From NCBI GenBank assembly GCA_965659285.1, contig CBFHWB010000065.1:1-20829 (forward strand): DNA of 20,829 bases, read 5' to 3'. Shown in pieces: positions 1 through 7,695 of the stretch (positions are counted from its first letter, which is position 1; the number at the start of each line of letters is the position of its first letter). This DNA is from UBA8108 sp965659285. Its GTDB lineage: Bacteria > Planctomycetota > UBA8108. Position numbers and translations under genes: made by a program. The notes beneath the pieces are model-generated. The model had not been told where the DNA came from. It saw nothing but the letters and a program-made list of their open reading frames with translations, and searched no databases.

Positions 1-48
1 ATCGGCTTCCGGGTGGTCCGAACGACCGACTGAACCTGGGCTAGAGAC

Positions 49-1515
49 TCAGCGACCCTTCGGCCAGAGCTTCAGGGTCTTGCCGCCCTCAGTCTTCCAG
101 TTGACCAGGTCCTTCACGGCGATGGTGCGCATCCCCGTCATCGCGTTGCCGGTGTAGAAGATGTAGGCCATCTCACCCTCGATCCGCATGCGCGGCCAGC
201 CGGTCCACTTGCTGTCGAAGCGGTCCGGGCCGATGCTGAGGCCCGGCAGCGCCGGGTTTCTCGGATAGTACTCCCATTTGACCAGGTCCTTTGAGCGCGC
301 CAGCCCGACCGTGTCCCACCAGCCGTGATGGTCGCTGCCCTCGGGCTTCCAGGTATTACAGCCCTCGTACCAGAGGTACCAGGTGTCACCCCGCTTCGTC
401 AGCGAACGCGGGCGCACATGGATGGCATCCCAATTATCCAGCGTCTCGGGCCTGAAGACCGGGTTGCGCTTGTCTTCGCGCCAGTGGACCAGGTCATCGC
501 TGTAGAGGAGGTAGCCGCGATCACCCGACAATCCTGTCCGGGGCTTGGGCGTGTAGCCGGCATAGAAGAGCAGGTAGCGGTAATCGGGACCATCGACCCG
601 AACAAGGTCGAATTCATGGGCGTGGGTGAAGTGCTTGTAGACCGGGTTGGCTTCGTGGTGGGTGAAAGGTCCGAGGGGATTGTCGGCCAAGGCCAGCCCG
701 AAGCCCACCCATTCGGGATATTTCTGAACCGAGTACATCAGCGCGATCTTGCCCTCGGGAGTGAGAACGGCGCCGTTGGGGTAAACATTGTCGTGTGGGA
801 TATTGGGTTCGCCGTTTTTGACCACCGGGGCCGGGTGGACCTTCCAATTGCTCATGTCAGGACTGGTGGCGACTCCGATAGATCTCCGCGAGGAGCCTTC
901 CTCGTTCCCCTTCATCCCGGCCATGAAATACAGGTAGTACTTCCCCTTGAACTTGAGCAGGGCGCCGGGAATCGCCTGCTTCTCGTAGAAGCTGCCGTCA
1001 GGCCCGCGCGGAATCACCGGCCGGGTCAGCTGCTGGAGCCAGGGAAGAGTGGTCAGGGTCATCGAGCGCAGCTCTGTCTCACCGGGAGCCTTGAGGCCGA
1101 CCCAGCTCTCTCTCGGTTCGTACTTCTCAAGCCACTCGCCGCTGGGACCGCGAATCCAGCCGGTCCTGTCACCCACCCGAAAGCGGAAAAAGTTTCCTTT
1201 CTTGAGCAACCGCACCTTCCACGGCAGCTTCCGCTCCGGGGGCTTGTACCGGCGCCAGGTCACCGACCTCCCCTTGTGGTGATGGCCCAGCTCGATCGCC
1301 GAAGCTGAAACCTTCAGATAGCCGTACTCAGACAGCTTCTCATCCGCTGAGAAAAACAGCAGGAACCCCCAGGGCGCCTTGCCCACCACGCACTCCAGCT
1401 CGTAATTCCCATCGACCTTCTTCTTCACCAGGATCGGGGACTCGGCCAGCCCGGTACGCGAAGAGGCCGCAAGAAGTGAGAAAACCAGGATCGCTGCCAG
1501 GTGACACGCCTTCAT
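49..1515 (-). CDS. Secreted GH43/GH130-like five-bladed beta-propeller protein
   Basis: A 488-aa exported protein. The start is the ATG at 1515, preceded by AGGAGG five bases upstream and followed by a signal peptide (MKACHLAAILVFSLLAASS, likely cleaved after GLA). The open frame runs further upstream, but that part would be low-complexity Arg-rich and overlaps the neighbour. Residues about 30-170 look like a beta-sandwich (LamG-like) segment. Residues about 175-480 carry blade-like repeats typical of GH32/43/130 propellers, such as KYYLYFMAGM, IGVATSPDMSNWK, GYLLYSDDLVHW, TWYLWYEG and VGLARSKDLVKWEYY. Acidic residues suitable for catalysis exist (HEFDLVRVD, HDNVYPNG) but I cannot assign the catalytic set. 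It lies 11 bp after the FG-GAP gene, so the two are probably co-transcribed. Role inferred: extracellular glycan hydrolysis or binding. The fold call is fairly safe; substrate unknown. Confidence 0.75.
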   Translation of the reverse strand: MKACHLAAILVFSLLAASSRTGLAESPILVKKKVDGNYELECVVGKAPWGFLLFFSADEKLSEYGYLKVSASAIELGHHHKGRSVTWRRYKPPERKLPWKVRLLKKGNFFRFRVGDRTGWIRGPSGEWLEKYEPRESWVGLKAPGETELRSMTLTTLPWLQQLTRPVIPRGPDGSFYEKQAIPGALLKFKGKYYLYFMAGMKGNEEGSSRRSIGVATSPDMSNWKVHPAPVVKNGEPNIPHDNVYPNGAVLTPEGKIALMYSVQKYPEWVGFGLALADNPLGPFTHHEANPVYKHFTHAHEFDLVRVDGPDYRYLLFYAGYTPKPRTGLSGDRGYLLYSDDLVHWREDKRNPVFRPETLDNWDAIHVRPRSLTKRGDTWYLWYEGCNTWKPEGSDHHGWWDTVGLARSKDLVKWEYYPRNPALPGLSIGPDRFDSKWTGWPRMRIEGEMAYIFYTGNAMTGMRTIAVKDLVNWKTEGGKTLKLWPKGR

Positions 1516-1526
1516 CCCAGCCTCCT

Positions 1527-2693
1527 TTATTTCTTGCTGAAGAAGATCGTCAGGTTCTTGGTCTGCCGGGCCGCGGCGACGATGTCGGCGAGGCCGTCGC
1601 CGTTGAGATCGGCGGCCTTGATGTCCTCGACGGCGACCTCCTTGGCGGAGACCTGCTGCTCGCGCCACTTCGTTCCCGTCTTGTCCAGGGGAGCGAAGAA
1701 CTTGATCCCCGGCACACCGCCGCCGTTCATCGCCCGCCAGCCGACGACGATCTGGTCGGAGCCGGTGCCGAGGTAGTCAGCGCAGGCGATGGCGTGGCCG
1801 TCCTGGAGCTTCTCGTCAAGAACCGCGGCCTGCTTCCAGAGGCCATCTCCTTCGGGTTCGACATAGACCGCCGACTTCGTCCCGTGCATGGGCTCCACCG
1901 TGACGATGAAACGCTTGCCGCCCGGAAGCCTGCCGTCACGGATCTCGCCGGCGAAGTCCTTCGTCAACTGCTTTGAATTCCACTTGCCGCCGCTGTAATC
2001 GAAGTGCCAGACGCCCTCCTTGGCGGCCTCGATGAGCTCCTCCTCGGGGTCGCTGTCCCAGTTCACCGGGTGGAAGTTGTGCGACAGGTGGAGGAAGTCG
2101 GCGATCAGCTCGGTCTTCCATTCGGCGCGGGGATCGGCCGGCGGCAGGTAGGCCAGCAGCTTCAGGCCGGGACCGACCCCGTTCCTGGTGCCGCGGCCGC
2201 GCAGCGGCTTGACGGTCAAGGCGTACTTGCCGGCGTGGTGCTTGATCCAGTGCATGCGGTGGGTGCTCGGCTCGTTGTAGAGCTTGACCGGGGTCCACAT
2301 CTGGGTGCGGTCTTTGGGCGGAATGAGATAGAACACCGCCCCGTCCTTGCGCGTCTCGCTGAAGTTCCACTGTCCACCAACGGCGATCTCACACTTGCCG
2401 TCACCATCGATATCCCTGGCCGTAACGCAGACGTTGTCGCGCTTGGTGAGATCACGGGCGATGATGTGCTTCTCCCAGCTGGGATTCTGGTACCACTGGA
2501 TGGTCTTCTTGTCGCACAGAACGATATCGGTCTTCTTGTCGCCATCGACATCCGTCAACTGCACGCCGTAGCCGATATCGATCTTCGCGATCTCCACCTT
2601 GTTCCACTTAAACAGCGGCGGCTCCTTGTCCTCGGCGAAACCAAAGGAAACCGTAAAGACGAGAGGTAATAGGAAAAGAATTTTCTTCTTCAT
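1527..2693 (-). CDS. Secreted FG-GAP/VCBS-repeat beta-propeller protein
   Basis: A 388-aa exported protein starting at the ATG at 2693 (MKKKILFLLPLVFTVSFGFA signal peptide, cleavage before EDKEPP). The Shine-Dalgarno is weak (CAGG about 11 bases upstream). Calcium-binding-type loops recur: LTDVDGDKKTDIVL, ARDIDGDGKCEIAV, a degenerate DSDPEEELIEAA, CADYLGTGSDQIVVG and ADLNGDGLADIVAAA. This is the FG-GAP/VCBS pattern that builds a seven-bladed propeller. Such proteins are abundant in Planctomycetota and are thought to act in surface interactions, but no enzymatic motif is visible here. Only 11 bp separate its stop from the start of the downstream GH-like propeller gene. Its leader region contains nested inverted repeats (2728-2806). 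Confidence 0.8.
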   Translation of the reverse strand: MKKKILFLLPLVFTVSFGFAEDKEPPLFKWNKVEIAKIDIGYGVQLTDVDGDKKTDIVLCDKKTIQWYQNPSWEKHIIARDLTKRDNVCVTARDIDGDGKCEIAVGGQWNFSETRKDGAVFYLIPPKDRTQMWTPVKLYNEPSTHRMHWIKHHAGKYALTVKPLRGRGTRNGVGPGLKLLAYLPPADPRAEWKTELIADFLHLSHNFHPVNWDSDPEEELIEAAKEGVWHFDYSGGKWNSKQLTKDFAGEIRDGRLPGGKRFIVTVEPMHGTKSAVYVEPEGDGLWKQAAVLDEKLQDGHAIACADYLGTGSDQIVVGWRAMNGGGVPGIKFFAPLDKTGTKWREQQVSAKEVAVEDIKAADLNGDGLADIVAAARQTKNLTIFFSKK

Positions 2694-2727
2694 GACTGTA
2701 ATACCTGCTGGGTAGGGGAAATACAGA

Positions 2728-2806
2728 GAGGGTTGCACGCGCTGAATCCTATCCAGCGCCCGAGAACCATCAAGCTAAAACAGAATCGCCGGTATGCGCA
2801 ACCCTC
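2728..2806 (-). repeat. Nested inverted repeats between the dockerin gene and the FG-GAP gene
   Basis: The 130-bp gap holds two nested perfect inverted repeats. The outer arms are GAGGGTTGC (2728-2736) and GCAACCCTC (2798-2806). The inner hairpin is GCGCTG (2739-2744) and CAGCGC (2754-2759) with a 9-nt loop. In the minus-strand transcript this folds 35 nt upstream of the FG-GAP start codon. No T-run follows, so it is not a canonical intrinsic terminator. It may be an intercistronic stabiliser, an attenuator or a leader structure; function unproven. Confidence 0.5.
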
Positions 2807-2822
2807 CAGTCACCTGCCGCAT

Positions 2823-3407
2823 CTAATCAGTCAGTTGACAATCAACAGATATCGGCTCCGCATCGATGAGAACATTGAGAATCAGGACCGCATCGTTGAC
2901 GTTAACAATTCCATCCTCGTTAGCGTCAGCCGCTGCCCTGCAGCAGAGCTCGAGCCCCATCGTGACATGGTCCCTGATGATCTCTCCATCATCCTGGTCG
3001 ACAACTCCATCGCAGTTCGCATCTCCGAGAACCACCGGCCGAGACCCGGTGCATGGAGAATACTCCGCGCACCCCAGCTCATCAGCCAGTTGGTCTTCAC
3101 CGCACTCCGGCCAGGGAGCCGGCGGCTGGGCCCCGCCGGAGAAAAGAAAGTTCAGCGTATAGATCCCATCGGTCAGCTGCACCACTCCGTTATTGTCCGC
3201 ATCCGCCGCATCGAGACAGCCGGGAGTGGAGCCTCCGAGAAAGAGAAAGTTCAAGGTGGAGATCACGTCCGTCATGTTGATGCTCCCGTCACCGTTGGGA
3301 TCTCCACGTACGAAGGAATCAGCCTCCAGACGCGCTCCGAGGGAAGCCCACAACATCAGAGAACATACGAACGCCACCGCAAAGCCACGTACTCGTGGTA
3401 AATACAT
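2823..3407 (-). CDS. Secreted stand-alone dockerin-repeat protein
   Basis: A 194-aa protein starting at the ATG at 3407 (GGAG seven bases upstream). A signal peptide covers the first 30 or so residues (cleavage near LEA-DS). What follows is two dockerin-type pairs and nothing else. Pair one is GDPNGDGSINMTDVISTLNF and DADNNGVVQLTDGIYTLNF, each followed by LFxGG, then a Cys-containing tail (CGEDQLADELGC). Pair two is GDANCDGVVDQDDGEIIRDH and DANEDGIVNVNDAVLILNVL. The Asp/Asn positions are those that bind calcium in dockerin type I and EF-hand loops. In Planctomycetota such modules usually end larger enzymes; here there is no catalytic domain, so an adaptor or structural role is inferred. The nearest upstream gene on the strand is the 856-aa secreted protein, 87 bp away. 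Confidence 0.8.
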   Translation of the reverse strand: MYLPRVRGFAVAFVCSLMLWASLGARLEADSFVRGDPNGDGSINMTDVISTLNFLFLGGSTPGCLDAADADNNGVVQLTDGIYTLNFLFSGGAQPPAPWPECGEDQLADELGCAEYSPCTGSRPVVLGDANCDGVVDQDDGEIIRDHVTMGLELCCRAAADANEDGIVNVNDAVLILNVLIDAEPISVDCQLTD

Positions 3408-3494
3408 AATCCTGCTCCAGTTTCTTCCTGGCACAAGCCCGCAACGATTATTACCCCGATAAACCCATATGACTATTTCCGAGTCGGATTATTT

Positions 3495-6065
3495 TTAGAA
3501 AGAGGAAGCCGGCTGACGCTTTACGCTCCAGGCTCCATCCTCGCCTATCGTTACCTTCAGCCTGCCGATAATCGCGGAAACTGAACCCTTCTCAGCTACC
3601 CTGGCCCTGATCTTTCGGGCCACCTCGGCAGCATCCCGCCCCTCGTTGAAGGGGACCAGGACGCTCAGCCAGACCTGTGGTTCGCCGGCGCGAACGACGG
3701 CCCTGGCGAAGGCGTTGTGGGTCGCGCCGCCGATGTCCTGTGAAGCGCGGTGCGCCACCTGGCCGATCGACAGACCCTTGCCCGGATGGAGGTACAGCAG
3801 GACGCGTTTTTTCTGTTTCTGCCACCAGGCGTGGTCCCGCGCCGGAGCATCGAACCAGTTGCGGCCCTCGGCGCCGATCTCGCCTTCGGCCATCAACAGC
3901 CAGCAGGGAGATGCCTGGTAGCCATCCACATCCCGACAGGGCTCATACTCATCGCGCACCACCATGACACCTTCGGCCGTCAGCACCGTCTGCCGGGTCC
4001 AGCGGCTGCGTGCGCCGTAAAAGTTGCGGTAGGTAAACCGGCCGAAGGAATCATCCCCCTTGTTCTCAGCCCTGAGCGAATCACGAACCAGGATCGCCCC
4101 GCGGTTGTAGAGGGAGTGATAGTAGACCGGCAGGGTGCGGCCATTGAGCCGGAGGCCGGCCTGCTGACCCTTGAAATCATACGAGACCCGCGTGTATTCG
4201 TTCTGCGCGTCAAATTTTTCGTCCAGTCCCTTGAGCGTGATCGAAAGCTCGGCGCCCGCGGGAACATTGAGGCGAAGACTGCTCCCCCCTCTCCTGCCAT
4301 CCTCCACGATCGACAGCGCCCGGGCGCGATCTTCTCCGGCGAGCACCCGGGACTCCTCCCCCTGCTTGAACACCACCTCCAGATTCTCCGGAACCGTATC
4401 GAAAGCGGCGAGGATCTTCTCTCCCTTCGGGCCGCCCAGCCGCAGGTTCTGAAAGGAAGCCGCGGTCTTGTAGGTTCCCAGGTGCACCGACCTCAGGTGG
4501 TAGTCATTGTTCAGGTACCAATAGCCATCCATATTGCCGTGGGCGTAGCCCAGCTTCGGATTGCCCCTCCGACGAAAGAGATCGATCTCCGTATCGTAGA
4601 ACCAGTTTTTAGAATCCGGACCAGTGCGACAATTCAGGGCGAGCTTGACGGCCATGGACGCGAGCTTCCAGGTCCCATCGGAGGGTGTCGACATCTTACC
4701 CTTCTCATCGACGGGGAAGTCCATGTCCGGGGACAGGACCGAGAGCAGATCGTAGGCCGTCTCGGCGACTCCGGCCCGGCCGCTCGAGTATTTACCCGAG
4801 GTGTGCAGGAACTTGGCCCCGTCGACGCAATACTCATACAGCCTGCCGCCCGCATCGTCGCAGCAGTGCATGTAGTTGTTGTTGCGGTCGTAGAGAAAAT
4901 ACGAAACGAAGGGCTTGCCGCTCTCGCGGCCGGAGCCGAGGTAGAGCCGATCGGGAACCTTGTGCTTCAGCGGGCTGAAGTAGCCGATCTTTGATTTCCC
5001 GGCCGGAACCCGGGGCCTGATTCCTCGCTTGAAGAACCAACCGTAGCGCCGCCTGTAGGCGTCCATGTATTCAGCCGGAACCCCGGCGCCCCGCGGTGGC
5101 CTTCCTCCCAGCAGAGCCTGCTCCGATGCCCAGAGGAATTCCGGATCCCTGTAATGCTTCGCAAGACGGTACCACATATGCGCATCGTTGACTCTCTCCG
5201 CGCCGGCGTAGTATTCCGCGTTCCAGGGATCAGCGTAGAGCCGGGCCCGGTCATGGATAATCCGGGCGCCCGAGTTCGGGTTGCCGCGCACACCGCCGCC
5301 GTGGACGTAGTCGAGGTAGCGCCGCGCATGGGCGTAGAGAAAGTCTCGCTCGGTCTCGAACTTGCCCATCCCCTCGGCCATGTCGAGGAGACCCTGCAGG
5401 TAGAGCGGGCCGTAGGGATAGTAGTTCGTTTCGGTCGTATCGCCGTACTCGACCAACTCACTCCAGAGGGCTTCGAGCCAGGGTCTGTGCCTGTTGGCAG
5501 CGGGCATCTTCGGGAACATCTGTACCGCGAGTGCGGGGCCGGAGTTGATGCCGTAGGGCCGGTTATTGACGCCGAGCTCAAGCTTCGAGTAGTCCGGAAA
5601 GTTCACCAGCAAGCTGTGACTGACGAGCTCCCTGAACTCGGCCTGTTCACCCGCGGTCAGTTCCCCCTGGCGCACAAGCTCAGCGAAGATCCGCAGGCGG
5701 CCGCCGCTCCCCCAGGACTTGTGATTGTAGAAGAGGGTCAGGGTGGGAGTTTTTTCGTCCCGCTTCGATTCCCGGTAGCGGTCGAGGATACTGAGAAAGT
5801 ACGCCTGGACGATCTTGAGCTCGTTCTTCTGCCTGCGCCCTCCATCGATAAACCGTGACAGGAGCCGGTCCCACTCCCAGCCGCCCCGATGCATCTGCGG
5901 CCGACTCTTTCTGACCGCCGCGGCGAGTGCTTCGATCTCCTCGCCGGAGTATTGCTCGTAGGACGGCCTGGGATGGCCGGCGGCGGGATCCTGTTCCTCG
6001 GCTCCGAGTGAAAAACCGAACGCAAAACAGAAAAAGAGCCCGATCGGTAACGTTCTCCAGCGCAT
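3495..6065 (-). CDS. Large secreted protein, possibly polysaccharide-lyase/heparinase-like
   Basis: An 856-aa exported protein starting at the ATG at 6065 (signal peptide MRWRTLPIGLFFCFAFGFSLGA). The Shine-Dalgarno GGAGG lies 11 bases upstream, inside a possible hairpin (6070-6099). I do not recognise the family with certainty. The first half (about 30-500) is rich in amphipathic helices with aromatic and His residues (YYPYGPLYLQGLLDMAEGMG, DAHMWYRLAKHY, NNNYMHCCDDAGG), as in an alpha/alpha toroid. The second half (about 500-856) becomes beta-rich (YWYLNNDYHLRSVHLGTY, AILVRDSL, WLLMAEGEIG). A toroid plus beta-sandwich is the layout of heparinase II/III, alginate and PL8 lyases, and the length fits, but I cannot identify a catalytic Tyr/His pair. 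The neighbours are carbohydrate-type exported proteins, which agrees with polysaccharide degradation. Confidence 0.6.
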   Translation of the reverse strand: MRWRTLPIGLFFCFAFGFSLGAEEQDPAAGHPRPSYEQYSGEEIEALAAAVRKSRPQMHRGGWEWDRLLSRFIDGGRRQKNELKIVQAYFLSILDRYRESKRDEKTPTLTLFYNHKSWGSGGRLRIFAELVRQGELTAGEQAEFRELVSHSLLVNFPDYSKLELGVNNRPYGINSGPALAVQMFPKMPAANRHRPWLEALWSELVEYGDTTETNYYPYGPLYLQGLLDMAEGMGKFETERDFLYAHARRYLDYVHGGGVRGNPNSGARIIHDRARLYADPWNAEYYAGAERVNDAHMWYRLAKHYRDPEFLWASEQALLGGRPPRGAGVPAEYMDAYRRRYGWFFKRGIRPRVPAGKSKIGYFSPLKHKVPDRLYLGSGRESGKPFVSYFLYDRNNNYMHCCDDAGGRLYEYCVDGAKFLHTSGKYSSGRAGVAETAYDLLSVLSPDMDFPVDEKGKMSTPSDGTWKLASMAVKLALNCRTGPDSKNWFYDTEIDLFRRRGNPKLGYAHGNMDGYWYLNNDYHLRSVHLGTYKTAASFQNLRLGGPKGEKILAAFDTVPENLEVVFKQGEESRVLAGEDRARALSIVEDGRRGGSSLRLNVPAGAELSITLKGLDEKFDAQNEYTRVSYDFKGQQAGLRLNGRTLPVYYHSLYNRGAILVRDSLRAENKGDDSFGRFTYRNFYGARSRWTRQTVLTAEGVMVVRDEYEPCRDVDGYQASPCWLLMAEGEIGAEGRNWFDAPARDHAWWQKQKKRVLLYLHPGKGLSIGQVAHRASQDIGGATHNAFARAVVRAGEPQVWLSVLVPFNEGRDAAEVARKIRARVAEKGSVSAIIGRLKVTIGEDGAWSVKRQPASSF

Positions 6066-6069
6066 GATG

Positions 6070-6099
6070 TTGGATACCTCCGAACGAAAGGTATTCCAA
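6070..6099 (-). promoter_or_regulatory. Possible SD-sequestering hairpin upstream of the 856-aa gene
   Basis: On the transcribed strand the arms TTGGAATACC (6099-6090) and GGTATCCAA (6078-6070) pair over nine positions with one bulged base and an 11-nt loop. The Shine-Dalgarno GGAGG (6081-6077) spans the loop/3' arm junction, four bases before the ATG at 6065 lies past the arm. A second, overlapping perfect palindrome, GGTATTGGAATACC, occupies 6103-6090 and could alternatively be a protein-binding operator. Seen in sequence; the regulatory role is inferred. Confidence 0.35.
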
Positions 6100-6140
6100 T
6101 ACCGCCCCGCCTGCAAACGCTTCGATCCCAAAAAGGCGCC

Positions 6141-7619
6141 TCAGGGACAGGAGCCGGAGCTCTCGCAGGCGAGCTTGTCGGCCGGGTCTCTGGGATCCGG
6201 TCCGCAACCATCAAAGGGAGCGGGCGGAGGAGAACCACCGAGGAAGAGATAGTTCAGCAGGTAGATTCCATCGGTCATCTGGATTGTGCCGTTGTTGTCG
6301 GCATCGGCTGAGTCGAAGCAGCCTGGAGAATCGCCGCCGAGAAAGAGGAAGTTCAGGAGGAAGATTCCGTCGGTCAGTTGGACTGTACCATTGCCATCCG
6401 GGTCTCCCCGGATGAACTCGGGTTCCGGGGCAGGAGGTGGAGCCGCGCCCTCGGCCACGGCGAGCTGCGAAATGGAAGTCAACCCCCTGGCGGTGATGAT
6501 GCGACGTCCCCGGTTGATGGCGGCGCCAAGGTCTCGCCAGCCTCCATCGATGAACTGGAAGAGCCTGAGGTCGCTCTCGGCGACGTTCAGGCGGTCCGCG
6601 GCGGGCCAGTCAAAGGCGATCTCCAGGTCCGCCGAGCTGAACGTTGCACCCCTGGGCTCCCATACGGCTACCGCGTTCCTCAACCCCGGGTGCACCGAAC
6701 CGTTGTCAACGGCCAGCAGAGAACCGCCGAGTCGTCCGGCGGGATTGACAGCGTTGAAGAAACCAAGGCTGTTGATCACGTTAACCGTCGAGTCGGTGGA
6801 GGGTTCTCCCCAATTGGCCCGTGAGCCGTTCCAGGCCAGGGCGGCGAGGCTCAGCTCGCCGCCGTCGGACGCGTACCAGCCGGCGTAGTTCCCATCGTCC
6901 ATTCTCACCGGCCAGTCGTTGTCATCGAGAAGTCCGCCGGGGCCGAAGCTGGTGATCGCGAGCAGGCCGCCGATGGCCTCCACCCGGCCGTTGTTGCGCA
7001 TGTGACCGGCTCTTGTATCGCCGGGGTTTCCGGGCCGCGCCCTCCGCGACCGGGAGATGGTGCCCGTCCCCCGGATGATGCCCGAGCGACTGGGATTCTC
7101 ATGCCGCAGGTAGAGCATGGAGCCATCGATCAGGCTGTCATTGAGCATGTTGATGATCATGCGCGAGTTGTTATTGCCGTTCTTGATCGTGTCGTTGTTG
7201 ATGAAAACCCCGTTGTCGAGGGTCATTTCGGCTGTCCCGCCATTGCCCATGCCGAAATGCGCGTTCGCCCCGAAGGCCTGGCTCAAGGTGGAATCGATGA
7301 TGTTGATGCGGCTGTAGGTCCCAGGGCGCCCCCACCAGGAGTTGGAGTGGAAGGTCAGCCGCGCGCCGTTACGAATGTTCACCGTGGCGTTGGACATGTC
7401 GAAATCGCCATGGAAGCCGGTGTCGCGGGTAACGTTGGCGGTCCGGCCGTTGGTGATGTTGGCGCCGTTGACACCGGTCAGATTCGGCACCCGGCCGCCG
7501 GACCAGTTGCCCCCGTTGTGCCAGTCGGTACTGACAGCCCCGGTAAATGTTTCCGCCCTTGCCGAACCGGAACAGAACGCCAGCAGGCTCCATACAGTGA
7601 GTAACAGTGTTTTTTTCAT
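6141..7619 (-). CDS. Secreted beta-helix-like protein with C-terminal dockerin pair
   Basis: A 492-aa protein starting at the ATG at 7619 (GAGG four bases upstream; signal peptide MKKTLLLTVWSLLAFCSGSARA, cleaved before ETF). The N-terminal passage includes STDWHNGGNWSGGRVPN, the opening typical of autotransporter-like/PEP-CTERM parallel beta-helix proteins. A long Asn/Gly-rich region (about 45-330) follows with short strand-turn repeats (MTLDNGVFINNDTIKNGNN). The last 85 residues or so are a Planctomycetota dockerin pair, GDPDGNGTVQLTDGIFLLNF and DADNNGTIQMTDGIYLLNYL, each followed by LFLGG, with the Cys tail CGPDPRDPADKLAC...C. This matches the first pair of the dockerin-only protein at 2823-3407. 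No enzyme motif is visible; a structural or adhesive extracellular protein is inferred. Confidence 0.75.
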   Translation of the reverse strand: MKKTLLLTVWSLLAFCSGSARAETFTGAVSTDWHNGGNWSGGRVPNLTGVNGANITNGRTANVTRDTGFHGDFDMSNATVNIRNGARLTFHSNSWWGRPGTYSRINIIDSTLSQAFGANAHFGMGNGGTAEMTLDNGVFINNDTIKNGNNNSRMIINMLNDSLIDGSMLYLRHENPSRSGIIRGTGTISRSRRARPGNPGDTRAGHMRNNGRVEAIGGLLAITSFGPGGLLDDNDWPVRMDDGNYAGWYASDGGELSLAALAWNGSRANWGEPSTDSTVNVINSLGFFNAVNPAGRLGGSLLAVDNGSVHPGLRNAVAVWEPRGATFSSADLEIAFDWPAADRLNVAESDLRLFQFIDGGWRDLGAAINRGRRIITARGLTSISQLAVAEGAAPPPAPEPEFIRGDPDGNGTVQLTDGIFLLNFLFLGGDSPGCFDSADADNNGTIQMTDGIYLLNYLFLGGSPPPAPFDGCGPDPRDPADKLACESSGSCP

Positions 7620-7695
7620 CAGGCCTCGCTTTGCCCGTAACCACCGGGCCGGCAATTCGCAATTTTGAATCAAACAGAGGATTCCGATTCCTGGC

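Noticed and set aside
1..48. Any gene at the left edge
   Set aside because: Only 48 bases lie beyond the stop of the first gene, with no recognisable coding or structural signal.
3750..4994. 414-aa open frame on the plus strand
   Set aside because: Antisense to the 856-aa secreted gene, with no ribosome binding site or recognisable motif.
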